This document shows, piece after piece, positions 33,941-44,910 of a stretch of DNA of 64,000 bases (position 1 is its first letter; the number at the start of each line of letters is the position of its first letter). The DNA comes from Boswellia sacra (taxonomy: Eukaryota > Streptophyta > Magnoliopsida > Sapindales > Burseraceae). The position numbers and the translations under genes are program-made. The notes under the pieces were generated by a model. That model was not told the origin of the DNA, ran no database searches, and saw nothing but the letters and a program-made list of their open reading frames with translations. Location of the stretch: assembly GCA_013180625.2 (NCBI GenBank), contig SNVD02002403.1, positions 1 to 64,000 of the forward strand, given 5' to 3'.

Positions 33941-35233
33941 GTTCAGTTGCAGCATAAGATAAAACAGGAGGTAGAGTAATTTCGACAATGGAAGGCTTCT
34001 ACAGAGAAGGAATTGCTTCAGGTGATTAATTAATTAATTAACAACACTTGTATTTTTCTTTTTTTAAATACTTGGTAAATGCACAAGGGATTGTAACGCA
34101 TTTTCTATTTTTAAATTATTTCAGTTGCACAAGGAATTGTAATTGTAGCTCAAAATTATGATGTCCATTTATTTTAGACAGATTTGTGCTGCTTTGGAAA
34201 ATTTATTATGTGCTTAACAAAGTGACACATTTAAGGGATTGTTACTAAATGCTTAATTACATGTTCCAGCAAACAGGAGCAGATTTTTCTGTATTATTTG
34301 AAGGAGATACTAAATCTTAACATAATTTTCAAGTAAAGTTAGCATTTTCTTCTTCTTTCTTTATGTGCAGAAATAAGTTTGTGTCTATAGAAACTTTTTG
34401 ACTTGAAAATATTTATTTGTTTAAATTGAAAATGATAGAAATTTAACTATTCAATCCTGAGTTTATATATATAGTGGATGAGATACATTTCTCTTTAATA
34501 TGTTCCATGCTGCATTTCAGATCTTATCCAACTATTCTTTCTGAGGGTTCCAGAAATTCTTATAGCTTAAGCAATTGTTAGTTTGTTACAATTCCTAGCT
34601 TTATTGCTTAAGTATTCCCAGAATTGCTTCAATGCTTTTTTGTCTTGCTAATGCCTCTTAAAAATGCTTGAACCATGTTGATATAGCTATATTTACATGC
34701 ATAATTTTTTTTACTTCTGATTGCTGTGATGTTTGAAATTTCATTGACCTATAGAGCATGCCTACTTTTGTATTGTATTTTTCATTTGCAAATATTCTTC
34801 TGGACCATTGTTCTTATTTTGATATCTACCAAGCAGCTCAAGAAAGAAGGAGAAATGAATATGAATGACATAAACGTGAGGCCATGAGTCAATAGCAGAA
34901 AATGGTGAGAGTTATGTCTTGCAATTGTTTTGTTATGAGAAGAAGAAGAAGAAAAATAAAAAAATAAAAATAAAAACCTCATTTCCATACAATGAAATTA
35001 GAGATCCAAATTTTAGCATGGAAATTCTCGAAGGTGACACCACTAAGGTAGAGTAGAGGAAGACTTTTCTGCCAAAAAAACTTAATCAAACCTAAGTCTT
35101 TACTTTGCATGGCATGCCAATTCAGTGTTACTTCTTCTTGTCCAATAGATGCAGTTACAGAAATTTGTATTGTTCCCAATCATTCATTCTTGTCTTGCAG
35201 GTTCTTCAAAGGAATACTGAGGAGGCAGCAATG
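33941..35233 (+). pseudogene. Three exons with introns of a kinesin-4 (KIF4/FRA1-type) gene inside the CACTA element
   Basis: Exon A (33941-34021, 27 codons) reads VQLQHKIKQEVE, a stop, then FRQWKASTEKELLQ. Exon B (34837-34904) starts LKKEG and, after loss of four bases, gives RNEYE and AMSQ-QKM. Exon C (35201-35233) reads VLQRNTEEAAM. In this order they match the conserved coiled-coil stalk segment after the motor domain of kinesin-4 proteins, which move along microtubules. Exons are bounded by AG and GT signals, and introns of 815 and 296 bp remain, so genomic DNA rather than mRNA was copied. A CAA-to-TAA stop, a second stop in exon B and the frameshift show decay since capture. Confidence 0.82.
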
Positions 35234-36023
35234 GGAGGAGTTTTCAATGGGAGTAGCTTTGCGGGATATTTGCTGAAAATGGGAGGAGTTTTGCTTAGGA
35301 TTTTGCTGAGAATATGGAAAGTTTAGCTAGTTAAATATAAAATATTTGCTCTTGGTTCTTGAAATTTTTCATGTGAACTTTAAATCTAATTTGGTTAGCT
35401 ATCATTTGCTGTTGCTTTTGGATTTGAATCAGAATCATAGTTTGTTGTTGATAATTACTAATGGTTTAGCTTATATATAGGTAATGATATACTTGATCCA
35501 CAAAACTTGTTATCTATATTGTTATGTAGATGTCATTAGTATAAAGTGTTTTGGACTGAATTGGATGTGCACTTTAATTTTTAGTTCATATTAAATTTGT
35601 AAATGAAATTTAGATACAAGAATGCATTAATTAAATAACAAAAATCATAGTCTACATAACTAAATTTAAATATTGTGACAAAAAATATCAATCATAAATT
35701 GTGTCACAAACAACATAATTTACACATAAAAAAATAACCACTAATTTTTGCGCCAAAGTTTTCTGCAATAATTAAATTGGAATCTAGAAAAAAAATCAAT
35801 TTTCCTGCCAAAATATTCAAATTTAAAAAGGTTGATTTCCCATCAAAAAAATTAAAGAAATTAATTAAAAAATTAATTTCGTAGTGTGATAGACTTATGA
35901 CATGCAAAAGCTATCACAAAGCTGATGACGTATTTTTTTCTATCATGAATGAGGGACAGTGACATAGATGACTGATAGATTTTCTATCACCCACCCCCGT
36001 TTATGATTGTTTATTCCCGTCAT

Positions 36024-36046
36024 TTATTCTCATTTTTCTTGTAGTG
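36024..36046. repeat. Right terminal inverted repeat of the CACTA element
   Basis: Ends TTCTCATTTTTCTTGTAGTG, the inverted complement of the left end, followed by the TTA duplication. Confidence 0.92.
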
Positions 36047-37116
36047 TTAGTAAAGGTTGTTCATTAAACTAGGATCTATTGTAATAAATCTGAATCATTT
36101 ATATGATGTAAAATTGGTGTCAATGGCTCAAGATTTAATTGCAAGGGTAAAATGTTAAATTATACCAAACTCTAATTATTAGTATTCTATGAAAAAATAG
36201 TTGTGTAAACCTGTTGTTTGATGGACAAGGCTTAAAGAAAATTATTTAATCAGATTAAATTATAAGTTTTTTCATAAAGAGTATTTTATTCAAGAGTGCA
36301 ACTTTGGGCTTATGGCCAAACTTAATATGTGAGGCCCACTACAATTATGAGATAATAGGGTATTTGGTCAAACTTATTAGAGCTTGTAATTAAATATATC
36401 TATTTTGGTCCCGCAGGTAGCTGACTAACAAATTGCTTAAACAGGGCCTGGACTTTTAGAAATTAATTATTTTAATTAATTGGATTTATTGGAGAATAAA
36501 GCCCAGGTATTAAATTAAATAAATAATTAGTGGACTAGTTAATTGGGTCAATTATTTAATTAATGAGACTAATTAATTAATTGGAAAAATTAAGAGTTAA
36601 TTAATTAATCCAATTAATTAAGGCCTACGGTTGGGTTAGGATGCAAATAGCCTTAAAGCCCGATTAGGGTTATATGTGACATAATCCTAATTAAACTAGG
36701 TTTATATGTGATATAATCCTAATTAAACTAGGTTTACTAATTATAATTAGACAAGGAATGAGGGAATATATGTAGGACACATTCAGGGCTTCACGTTTTG
36801 ATGGTTAGAGCCTCGAACTAGACAAAAATGTGGAAGATATACACCTTTACCCTACGAAAAATGAATTTAGCCCTAGGGGCATGTCCAAGTGACATTTAAA
36901 CTTATAGGGCTCCCTCTAACCTTCATCTTATGATCTCATATCTTTTCCAATGTGTATAGATGCCCACTTATCTTGTTTGGATAGTTTGCAAACATACTCA
37001 GGAAACTAACATGGAAGAGTGACATACAAAAATTTTGAATCGTGTAATCTCAAATCCCAGTACCGAAGACTATTTCGCAATGTTGAAGTGTTCAGATTTG
37101 TCTTTGGGTTCTTATA

Positions 37117-38052
37117 GCATTTGAGATCATTAAGGAGTATTTGTCAAATCTCTCATTCTTAATTAGACCGCCAAACCCTAGGAAATGTTTAATTTTGTAC
37201 TTAGTAATTAAGGAAGAACCTATTGGAGCCATGTTGGTACAAGCGAATGATAATGGGGTAAAGTTTGCCATTTATTATCTAAGCAATAAGTTATTGCTAC
37301 ATAAGACAAAGTATAGTCAGATTGAGAAGACATGATTGGCTATGGTTTAGGTCTCTAAGATGTTACGTTATGACTTCCAGTCCTACCAAGTGAAGGTTAT
37401 GTCAAAGTTAAACCCAATGAAATATTTGTATGAGACGCCTTCTTTGGTCGAAAAATTGGCACGATGGTTGGTTCAATTATTTGAGTTTGACATTAAGTAT
37501 GTAGGTAAAAAAGGTTGTGAAAGGAAGGGTGTTGGCTAAATTTTTTTTCCATGAATCCTATTGAAGTTGATGAACCTTAGAAGTTAGATTTTTTATGAGC
37601 ACTTGGGCACAATCGCCATTATGGGATGGCAAATGTATTTTAATGGTATGGTAAGTAGGAAAGGTGCAGGGATTGGAGTTATTCTTGTTTCACCTAGTGA
37701 GGAGATGTTGTCTTTGGCAAAGAGGTTGAATTTCAAAGTTGCCACTAATATGCCTAAATATGAAGCTTATGCTTTTGGTTTAGAAGCCTTAATGGCAATG
37801 GGGGTGGAAGAAGTGGAAGTTATGAGTGATTCCACGTTAGTTGTTTTACAAGCCAAGGAAGAATGTGATGTCAAAGAAGATAGGCTCAAGCTATATTCTG
37901 AGAATATAAGGTTGTTGGCAACAAGATTCAAGAAGTGCACTTTGACGCATGTAACACAAAAGGAGAATCAAGTGGCTAATGCTTTGGCAACCTTAGCTAC
38001 TATGTGTAAAAAAGTTAAGGAAACACAAATCAAACCTTTAATAGTGGTATAG
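37117..38052 (+). pseudogene. Tat-1 RNase H and second, archaeal-type RNase H
   Basis: Tat-1 resumes with the classical RNase H end (IGAMLVQANDNGVKFAIYYL, SKMLRYDFQSYQVKVM, ARWLVQLFEFDIKYVGKK). The second RNase H is open from 37603 for 149 codons: MGWQMYFNGMVSRKGAGIGV, KYEAYAFGLEALMAMGVEEV, EVMSDSTLVVLQAKEE and ENQVANALATLAT. In it the first catalytic Asp (usually YFDG) is Asn. Two RNase H domains, the second of archaeal type, are the recognised mark of Tat elements. Confidence 0.85.
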
Positions 38053-39120
38053 ATGTTGACTCAATGCTATCAAGAAATAGGGTGATAGAGCCAGGGGCAG
38101 AAGAGAAACCTTGGTACTATGATCTGAAGAGATATAGAGAACCTAGGGTACTTTCTAGGCAAGTTGATGAGAATGATAGAAGAATTCTACACTGGCTCAC
38201 AAACAATTCACGTGCCACAATGGGGTCATGTATAAAAGGATGGTCGATGGGATGCAATTACGATGCATGGATCAACAAGGGGTAAGAAGGATTATGGAGG
38301 ACATGCATGAAGGCACTTGTGAACGACACATGAACAGGTTAGTGTTAGCTAGGAAAATCATGAGGCAAGGATTCTTTTGGCTAACTATTGAGGCAAATTG
38401 TGCTCAATTTGTGAAGTCATGTCATCATTCTCAAATACATGGGGACTCAATACATTTACCCTCTAAGGAATTATAGGTCATGTAATCACCTAGGCCATTT
38501 GCTACCTAGGGAATTGACATTATTAGGGAAGTAAAACCATCAGCTTCACATGGTTATCGATATATTATTGTGACAATTGACTATTCCTTAAAATGGATAG
38601 AGGCAGAATCTTTTAGTAAACTAGGGGCAAAACAAATGGCCAAGTTTATTGAAAGACACCTAATTTGCAGATTTAGGTGCCACATCATGCAATCACAGAC
38701 AATGTGGTGCAATTTCAAGTAGAGACTAAGGTGCTACTACAAAAATATAATATTGAGCATCATAAGTCTTCTCCTTAGAGACCGCAAACTAATGGAGTAG
38801 TACAGGATGCTAACAAAACATTAAGAAAATGCTTGCTAGAATTGTGTAGACTTATAATGGTTGGGTTGACAAGTTACCTTTTGTGTTATGGGGGTATCAA
38901 ATGACAAGGCAAAGTTCAACTGGTACAACTCCATTCTCTTTGGTATATGGTGCTGAGGCAATTTTACCAGTTGAAATTGGGATATAGTTTGCCAGAGTTT
39001 TAATGGAAACGGGGATTTTAGAGGATCAATAGGTTAAAGATAGGTGTGAACATTTGGTGCTATTGGATGAGAAGAGAGTAAGAGCCCTTTATCATATGTA
39101 GTTATATCAACAAAAGGTAG
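38053..39120 (+). pseudogene. Tat-1 integrase, N-terminal and catalytic parts
   Basis: The zinc region is at about 38290-38440 (MHEGTCERHMNRLVLARKIM, then CAQFVKSCHHSQIHGD). The first catalytic Asp region reads GIDIIREVKPSASHGYRYII, followed by TIDYSLKWIEAESF. The second (near 38695, DN) and third acidic regions are broken by frameshifts. YGAEAILPVEIG is legible near 38948. The domain stops at 39120, where a solo LTR is inserted, and continues at 41133. Confidence 0.8.
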
Positions 39121-41132
39121 TGCAGGTGGGAGGTCCTTTCCTTAGACGGCCCTGAGAGCCATGAAGTCTCAGAGGGCACCGGGACAATTGCTTTGGGAGA
39201 CACCACCCGGTAATTACACCATGGGAAAAAGTTTTGAGTGATAGTAGTCTGATCCCTTACTTCTGGACATAAACTACCTTCGCCCCTCAGAGACAGGTTT
39301 GGGAAGCTAGGTATGGAACTTCGGTATGCCCAGACAGAGTTCGACCTTCAATAAGCTCTATCGAGGCTATGGTTTTCAATTCTTTTTTGTTGTTATTTAG
39401 ATCCTAACTTGTTTTAAATGCACACAACAAGTTTTATCTTTCATTGCATGTGAAGTGACTCAACCATGGGCAAGAAATAGACAATTGAATGTATTTTCAA
39501 TCAAACATATGAAATAACAGGCTACATGAAAGGGTCTACCATTGAAAATGAGTCTTTCGCCAATCAATGCGAATCCATGTACCTTTCAACCACCTTTGGG
39601 GCCGCACCCACATCACAACACTTTAACAACAAATCTAACTACCATATTTGTCTCAATTGGGTTTCCCACCAAACAATGTGGGTCTATCCGCATTCGACAT
39701 TACCAACTCACCCTACTGATCCTCCAATCTCTAAGGTGAATCCCTCACCATCAATACAACTCTATTCAACAATTGAACTAACCAATAATGCGATGCCATT
39801 TGCTACTCACCCAATTGCACTTCCACCAACCCCTTCAAGGCATCATCAACGATATAATAGCAACATTTAAAATATCAACATGCATCACTTAAGCATTAAC
39901 ATGAGCATTTATCATCAAGGCAAGGAGCTACTAACAAGAAAACTAAACTAAACACAAAAGCACTTTTCATCCTACTTCACTAGCATGCGTTTCTAAGCTA
40001 ATAACAAGAAAACTAACTAAACATGCAAGCACTTTTCACCCTACTTAGCTGGCGTAAATTTCTAAACTACCGAGTGCCTCAAACCACATAAACAAAAATA
40101 AAAACATGGCACTATACTAGAACATGTTAAAACAGCCCACTTTTCATACATATTTAATATTTTAGAGGAAAAAAATAGTTTTAAACCTATGTACATGCTT
40201 ATGCTAACCATCAAACATCATTTTCATCACATAAACTAAATTAAATGCTCATTAATGAACAAAAACAACACGGGCAGTCCACTGCTTAAATATTATGGTG
40301 CATGAAAACTTCTCAAAATGAAAGGAAACACACTTGCATTGTAAACTACCACAAGGGAATAAGGCCTAGAATGCATTTATAAGCATATAAGACATGAAAA
40401 GGCATTAAAACTCACAAATATTCATAATAAATGTAAAAGTCGCATGAAGAGTACTCATAAACTCATATTTTGACTAGTAAATGACAAAATAAAAGATATA
40501 TAGACATGCCAATAATACCCATATTCCAAAGATGCATAAAAACTCATGAAAATCACATATCTCAAGTAGAACATATGGTAAAGCGTAAAAATATAAAGAA
40601 AACCATGAAAACATGCAAACATTTGCCTATAATCATGAAAAGAGATGTGGCAATGTATTCGTTGCCCTTAGCTCACGAAGTCATCAAAATGAAGTTAAAG
40701 TGTACAAAACTCGAAGGAAATAGGCTCAAAAGCTAACACAAACCACTAAAACAGTAAGAAAATAGGGTTTCAAGGTTTCTAGAATCGAGAGATTATCTGG
40801 CATGAATTCCAAGAATCATCACAAACCTCTTTCTCCTAAAAAAATTGATTTTTTTGTAGACTGTAACACAGGCAGTGTACATCAGTTAAACTGGTGCATG
40901 CTAGTATTAAGTGGTACACGCCACCATGGGCTGGTGCAACCCATAACAAATTGGCTTACGTTAGTTTAACCAGCGTGCAACCCTAGGTGAAAGATCCCTA
41001 GTTATTGTTTCTTCCAATTTTCATCTAGAGCTATTGTTTTTTATGTTTTCATACATTGAGCTCTGTTTCAACTTTGGTTTGTTGGTTTATCGTCATATAG
41101 CTCAAACCATAAGCAGCTATTTAGTGCTTACA
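39121..41132 (-). mobile_element. Solo Tat-type LTR inserted in the Tat-1 integrase
   Basis: It is 2012 bp with TG and CA ends. The flanks are GGTAG (39116-39120) and GCTAG (41133-41137), a 5-bp duplication with one change, and the integrase frame resumes correctly when one copy is removed. The conserved Tat LTR block (CACCACCCGGTAATTA, CTACCTTCGCCC, CTCAGAGACAGGTTTGGGAA) at 39200-39370 runs opposite to Tat-1, so the LTR is on the minus strand. It is a different subfamily from the Tat-2 LTR and closest to 62322-64000. Two copies of a 70-bp unit lie at about 39927-40067. Confidence 0.8.
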
Positions 41133-41370
41133 GCTAGCTCAAGCTTTCAATAAAAAGGTGAAGAAAAGGAAAATTTGGGAAGGCGACCTTATGCTCAAAT
41201 AAGCTAGGCCTATTATTTTCTATACAAGAGGGAAATTTAAGCCTAATTGGGAATGACCTCATATAGTGTAGAAAACACTATCACGAGGTGTTATCAAACT
41301 ATCAGATATGGAGGGCAATGGATTTGTCCAACCAATAAACATTGACAAGCTGAAAAAATATTATATGTGA
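41133..41370 (+). pseudogene. Tat-1 integrase C-terminus
   Basis: Reads AQAFNKKVKKRKIWEGDLML, RGKFKPNWE and GVIKLSDMEGNGFVQPIN, ending DKLKKYYM and a stop near 41370. This is the standard end of Tat integrase and fits directly to the part at 38053-39120. Confidence 0.82.
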
Positions 41371-42048
41371 GGAGAAAAATAATTAACCTAAAAACCTCAA
41401 AAGTAATGACAAGTGTTATTTCATGTACACATACTATTCTAATCAGTTGCAATTTGATTAACAAACAAAATGTAATGTTTGCAAACAAATATGTTATGAT
41501 AATGACTATCATTATTACAACAAATGGGAAACATCTAACAAAAGGAAATAACATCATTGTCTTTATTGTTTCTTTGTTGATGGTTTAGGTGGTTCAAATG
41601 AAGATTGTTGCATGACCTAATTCTTGTAGCTATCAACTATTGTGAGATCAGAGGAACATAAAAAATTCCATTCAATGCGATGATAGGGCTAGGTCTCTCA
41701 AACATGAGTAAGGAAGTGCTCTATAAGCATTGCAATTTTGCTTGTGGTTTTGAGGCTCAATGATGATAGTTAGAGACAGCAATCAAAAGCCTTTCCTGAT
41801 CGTAAGAACACTAACATTCAACACCCAAATGGGTTAAAAAGCCAAGTAGGCTTAGGAACAGTGTGGTACTAGTGGCAAGAGTGGTAAAGACCCTATGACT
41901 TATGTCTGCCAGATGCATCATAGATCAACCTTCATAGTAAGGTCACCGTAAGCGTTGGAAGGGAGGAAGGAGGCATTAGTGCAAAAAAACTAGAGTTAGG
42001 TTGGCACCTATAAGCTAGGGCTAGCACCTGCGAATGGGGCCTTCATCA
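41371..42048. other. Spacer after Tat-1 integrase
   Basis: No coding frame that I trust. The right end (about 42008-42048) contains, on the minus strand, TGATGAAGGCCCCATTCGCA, which matches the sequence just after the Tat-1 5' LTR (21053). This suggests that part of this spacer is the leader of a minus-strand Tat element rather than Tat-1 3' sequence. Confidence 0.45.
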
Positions 42049-42806
42049 CACCAGAGCGTTTGCAACCATGATACTATGTCAAAGCCTCTTTCGAGATTTA
42101 AGGGAACACAAATGAGCCACGGGCACGTCTGGAGAATGGAGTCACCACCCAGTTGTTCAATTGAGAATGAATGGGGGCAATTCGATCCCTTGCTTTAGGA
42201 CCTAAATTACCCTCATCCCTTCAGAGATGGGATTGGGAAGTGAGGTACGAGCATTTCGACTCACCTGGATATGAATCTTGCCTCCACTTAGGAAATACCA
42301 AATAGGAATAACTTGTATTGTTACTTAGTCCGCTTAAGTGATTCATTTTATACACACATTCTCATTTTTATTGTCATTAAACATATGAGATGATTATTCA
42401 ATGAAATTACTAGTATATTCATACATAGAAAGACGGAGGAGAAAAATTACATTTCCATCAAACATGGGGAGAGGGAAGAGGATTATAATATTTGTTATTC
42501 AACAATAAAATAAAACATTCTATACATTCATGAATTTGAATATTTATTCAAAGTGATGGTCCCTCACTATGAATGTGAGTCCACCAACATTTCATGGTAT
42601 CATACAAATACACTTCTTAATATACAAATATTCATAAATCATACAAAGCCACAATTTAATATCATGGCATTCTAGCCAAGATGTTGATAAATTCTATCAT
42701 GGCAATTCTATCTATAGCCATTCTAACATTATTCATACCATGCATCATCATGGCATTTCTAGCATAAATCATAACATCCATGGCATATTCTAGCCTAATT
42801 CATCGC
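42049..42806 (-). repeat. Truncated Tat LTR at the left end of Tat-2
   Basis: It closely matches 50771 to about 51565 in the same orientation: CCAGAGCGTTTGCAACC, GAGTCACCACCCAG, GGGGGCAATTCGATCCC, TTATTCAACAATAAAATAAA and the CATGGCATTCTAGCC repeats. The match stops at about 42806, so the U3 half is missing. It may be the 3' LTR of Tat-2, or an LTR-leader piece of another copy (see findings). Confidence 0.75.
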
Positions 42807-43439
42807 ATATTCAAGTCATTCCTGATACTAAGATTCGCTGGCACTGTCCATGGTAGACGTTAGAGCACGTGACTGTAAGGACATATATTGCTTGTGTGCC
42901 TCTAGCGGGTTTCACCCGTAGTTCATTCTATGGTCCTACTAGGTTACGTCGATAGTATGGTTAGAAGCAAACAATTGTAGATTCACCGACTGCTTTCAGT
43001 CTTAGGAGACTATTTGCTTGTTACTTAGAGCGTGTGAGAGACTTTTAGGCATATAGCTCCATTGAGAGGAACCTATTCCATGATCCTGATTTTGAGATCG
43101 ACAATTGATATAGGGATTAGGTGACCTTTAAGGCTTCCATTTGTGATCTTGTTATTCAAGCCAGATAGTGCCATAAGGGATTTAGTGAGCCTCGTTGTCT
43201 GTCAAAGAGGTAGAGGTGACATTATTAGTTCCTTGACTAGATGTTCGATGTTTCTTTTCTGTTTTTATGCAAAATAATAAGACATTTCAAAAGGTATATT
43301 TGCTCCGAACAATTTCATTTTACTAATAAAAGTACAATCTTTATTCTTTTAACAATATGTGCACAATGATACAACTCTTGTCATTAATCAGCCATTTCTG
43401 GTTTTCTGATTAATTATTTCTCTTCTCAATTTCTTTTTT
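42807..43439 (-). other. Unassigned sequence between Tat-2 integrase and the LTR fragment
   Basis: 633 bp with no good frame on either strand. It is less AT-rich in its first half (CCTCTAGCGGGTTTCACCCG near 42900) and does not match the other Tat pieces in the window. It could be Tat-2 3' untranslated sequence or a small foreign insert. Confidence 0.35.
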
Positions 43440-44910
43440 TTTATACATAATTTTTCTTTAGCCTGTCCATGTTGGTAGGCTCAATGAACTCATTCCTTCC
43501 ATATCTGATAAAATGATGCCTCTGTCAGACATGCCTTTTGTGACAACAAATGGACCCTCCTAGTTGGGTTTAAACTTCCCTCTTGGATCAAACACAACTT
43601 GTCTCGCTTGCTTGAGGACTAACTCTCCTTCTTTGAACTTCTTTGCCTTTATTCCTTTGTTAAAGGCTCGAACAACCTATTTCTAGTACAGCTACATGTG
43701 ATACTTTCCCTTCAATCTTTTCTCATCAATCAAGGCCAATTGTTCATATCTATTATGAATCCATTCCTCTTTAGGAACTTATGCTTCAATCATAACTCTC
43801 ACTGATTTCATTTATATCTCAATTGGTAGGACTGATTTTGAACCATATGCCAACAAGAATGGCGTCATGTTGGTCGAACTTCTGGGTGTCGTTCTATAAC
43901 CTCATAATACAAACAACAACTTCTCTACCTAATCTTTGTATGTCGGTACCACCTTGGCCAACATCTTTTTGATGTTCTTATTAGTTGCTTCTACCACCCC
44001 ATTAGCTTGCGGCCAGTATGGAGACGACTTATGGTGTTCAGTCTGTACTTCTCACACAAAGCATCAGTTTTTGCCTAAGAATGATCTCCATTGTCAGTCA
44101 TGACATGGTTTGGTACCCCAAATCTGTATATGATGTTCTTCTCAATGAACTTTGCCATTTGCTTCACCCCTAACTTAGTGTAGGATTTAACTTCCATCCA
44201 TTTGCTGAAGTACATGACCATATATCGATGTCAATTAAAGGCTGATGACCTCATTTCGCCTATAATATTGATGCCCCATTGAGCAAGGGCCCACAGTGCA
44301 GTCATCCCTTGTAGCTCCAAGGGTGGTTGATGGATCAAGTTTCCATTAATCTAGCATTGGTGATACTTCTTCACAAATCAGACATAGTCTGTAGCCATAG
44401 TTAGCTAGTAAAAACCTTCCCTCATGATCTTCTTTGTAAGCACTAGCCCATTCATGTGTGGCCCACATACACCATATAGATTTCTTCCATAAGTCTTCTT
44501 GCTTCTTTCTCATCCACACACCTCAGTTGCACCCCTTCCAGCATTCTCTTGTATATCATTCCATGATGACAAGTAAATTGTTGGGCCAGCTTAGGTAAAA
44601 TAACCCTATCCTTCTCATTGGCCTCCTCAGGGAAACTCCTCTCTTATAGATATTTCTTTAAATCATAGAACTATAGCTTCTCATCTAGTTCGATCTCTAT
44701 TGCATAAGGTTCCATATAACAAGGATTCCATGCTTATGATATCATTATTGGTCTCACCAATAATTCTTGTGTGCTTGCCCATATTGATACCAACAAAGCC
44801 AGTGTGTCAGTCATCTGATTCTCACTTCTAGAAAGATTGGTAGAGTTATATTGCTTAAACCTTCCAATGAGTCTTCTAAGGTGTTCAAGGTAGGGTTTTA
44901 GCTTCCCTTC
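43440..44910 (-). pseudogene. Tat-2 integrase
   Basis: Fragments on the minus strand: the zinc region near 44520-44400, FGVPNHVMTDNGDHS (second catalytic Asp) near 44130-44085, SYGSKSVLPIEI near 43850, and the C-terminal RAFNKGIKAKKFKEGELVLK, FDPRGKFKPN and GIILSDMEG before 43445. Several stops and shifts separate them. The order and wording equal the Tat-1 integrase. Confidence 0.75.

Larger units (their letters stand above)
32024..36046 (+). mobile_element. Non-autonomous CACTA (En/Spm-type) transposon with captured gene pieces
   Basis: The ends are CACTACAAGAAAAATGAGAA and its exact inverted complement, flanked by a TTA duplication; both are hallmarks of CACTA elements. Subterminal regions contain many copies of TGATAGA/TCTATCA in both orientations, the kind of short repeat bound by CACTA transposases. 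In 4023 bp I find no transposase frame, so it needs an enzyme from elsewhere. The interior instead contains exon-intron pieces of a kinesin-4 gene (33941-35233, plus) and a possible second gene piece (33146-33380, minus). Confidence 0.93.
24060..37116 (+). mobile_element. Old Ty1/copia element inserted in Tat-1, carrying a CACTA element
   Basis: The left LTR is 24060-25741; the right LTR starts at 31371 and ends at 37116, interrupted by a CACTA transposon. The flanking 5-bp duplication GCATT (24055-24059 and 37117-37121) is perfect, and Tat-1 coding sequence resumes directly after it. The LTRs differ at many positions by eye, and pol is riddled with stops, so this is a much older insertion than the SIRE-like one. 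Confidence 0.88.
31371..37116 (+). repeat. 3' LTR of the old copia element, split by a CACTA insertion
   Basis: The LTR occupies 31371-32023 and 36047-37116; joined, its length is close to that of the left LTR. The TTA at 32021-32023 is repeated at 36047-36049 as the insertion duplication of the CACTA element. Within the right half, an approximately 30-bp segment (GGTTTATATGTGATATAATC and neighbours) is duplicated at about 36665-36735. Confidence 0.88.

Noticed and set aside
39526..39870. 114-residue Pro/Thr/Ser-rich frame (plus strand)
   Set aside because: It lies wholly inside a solo LTR, on the antisense strand of that LTR, and its composition reflects the local C/A-rich sequence.
42840..43100. 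Stretch with relatively high GC as a possible tRNA or small RNA gene
   Set aside because: I could not draw a cloverleaf or find A and B boxes at proper spacing.
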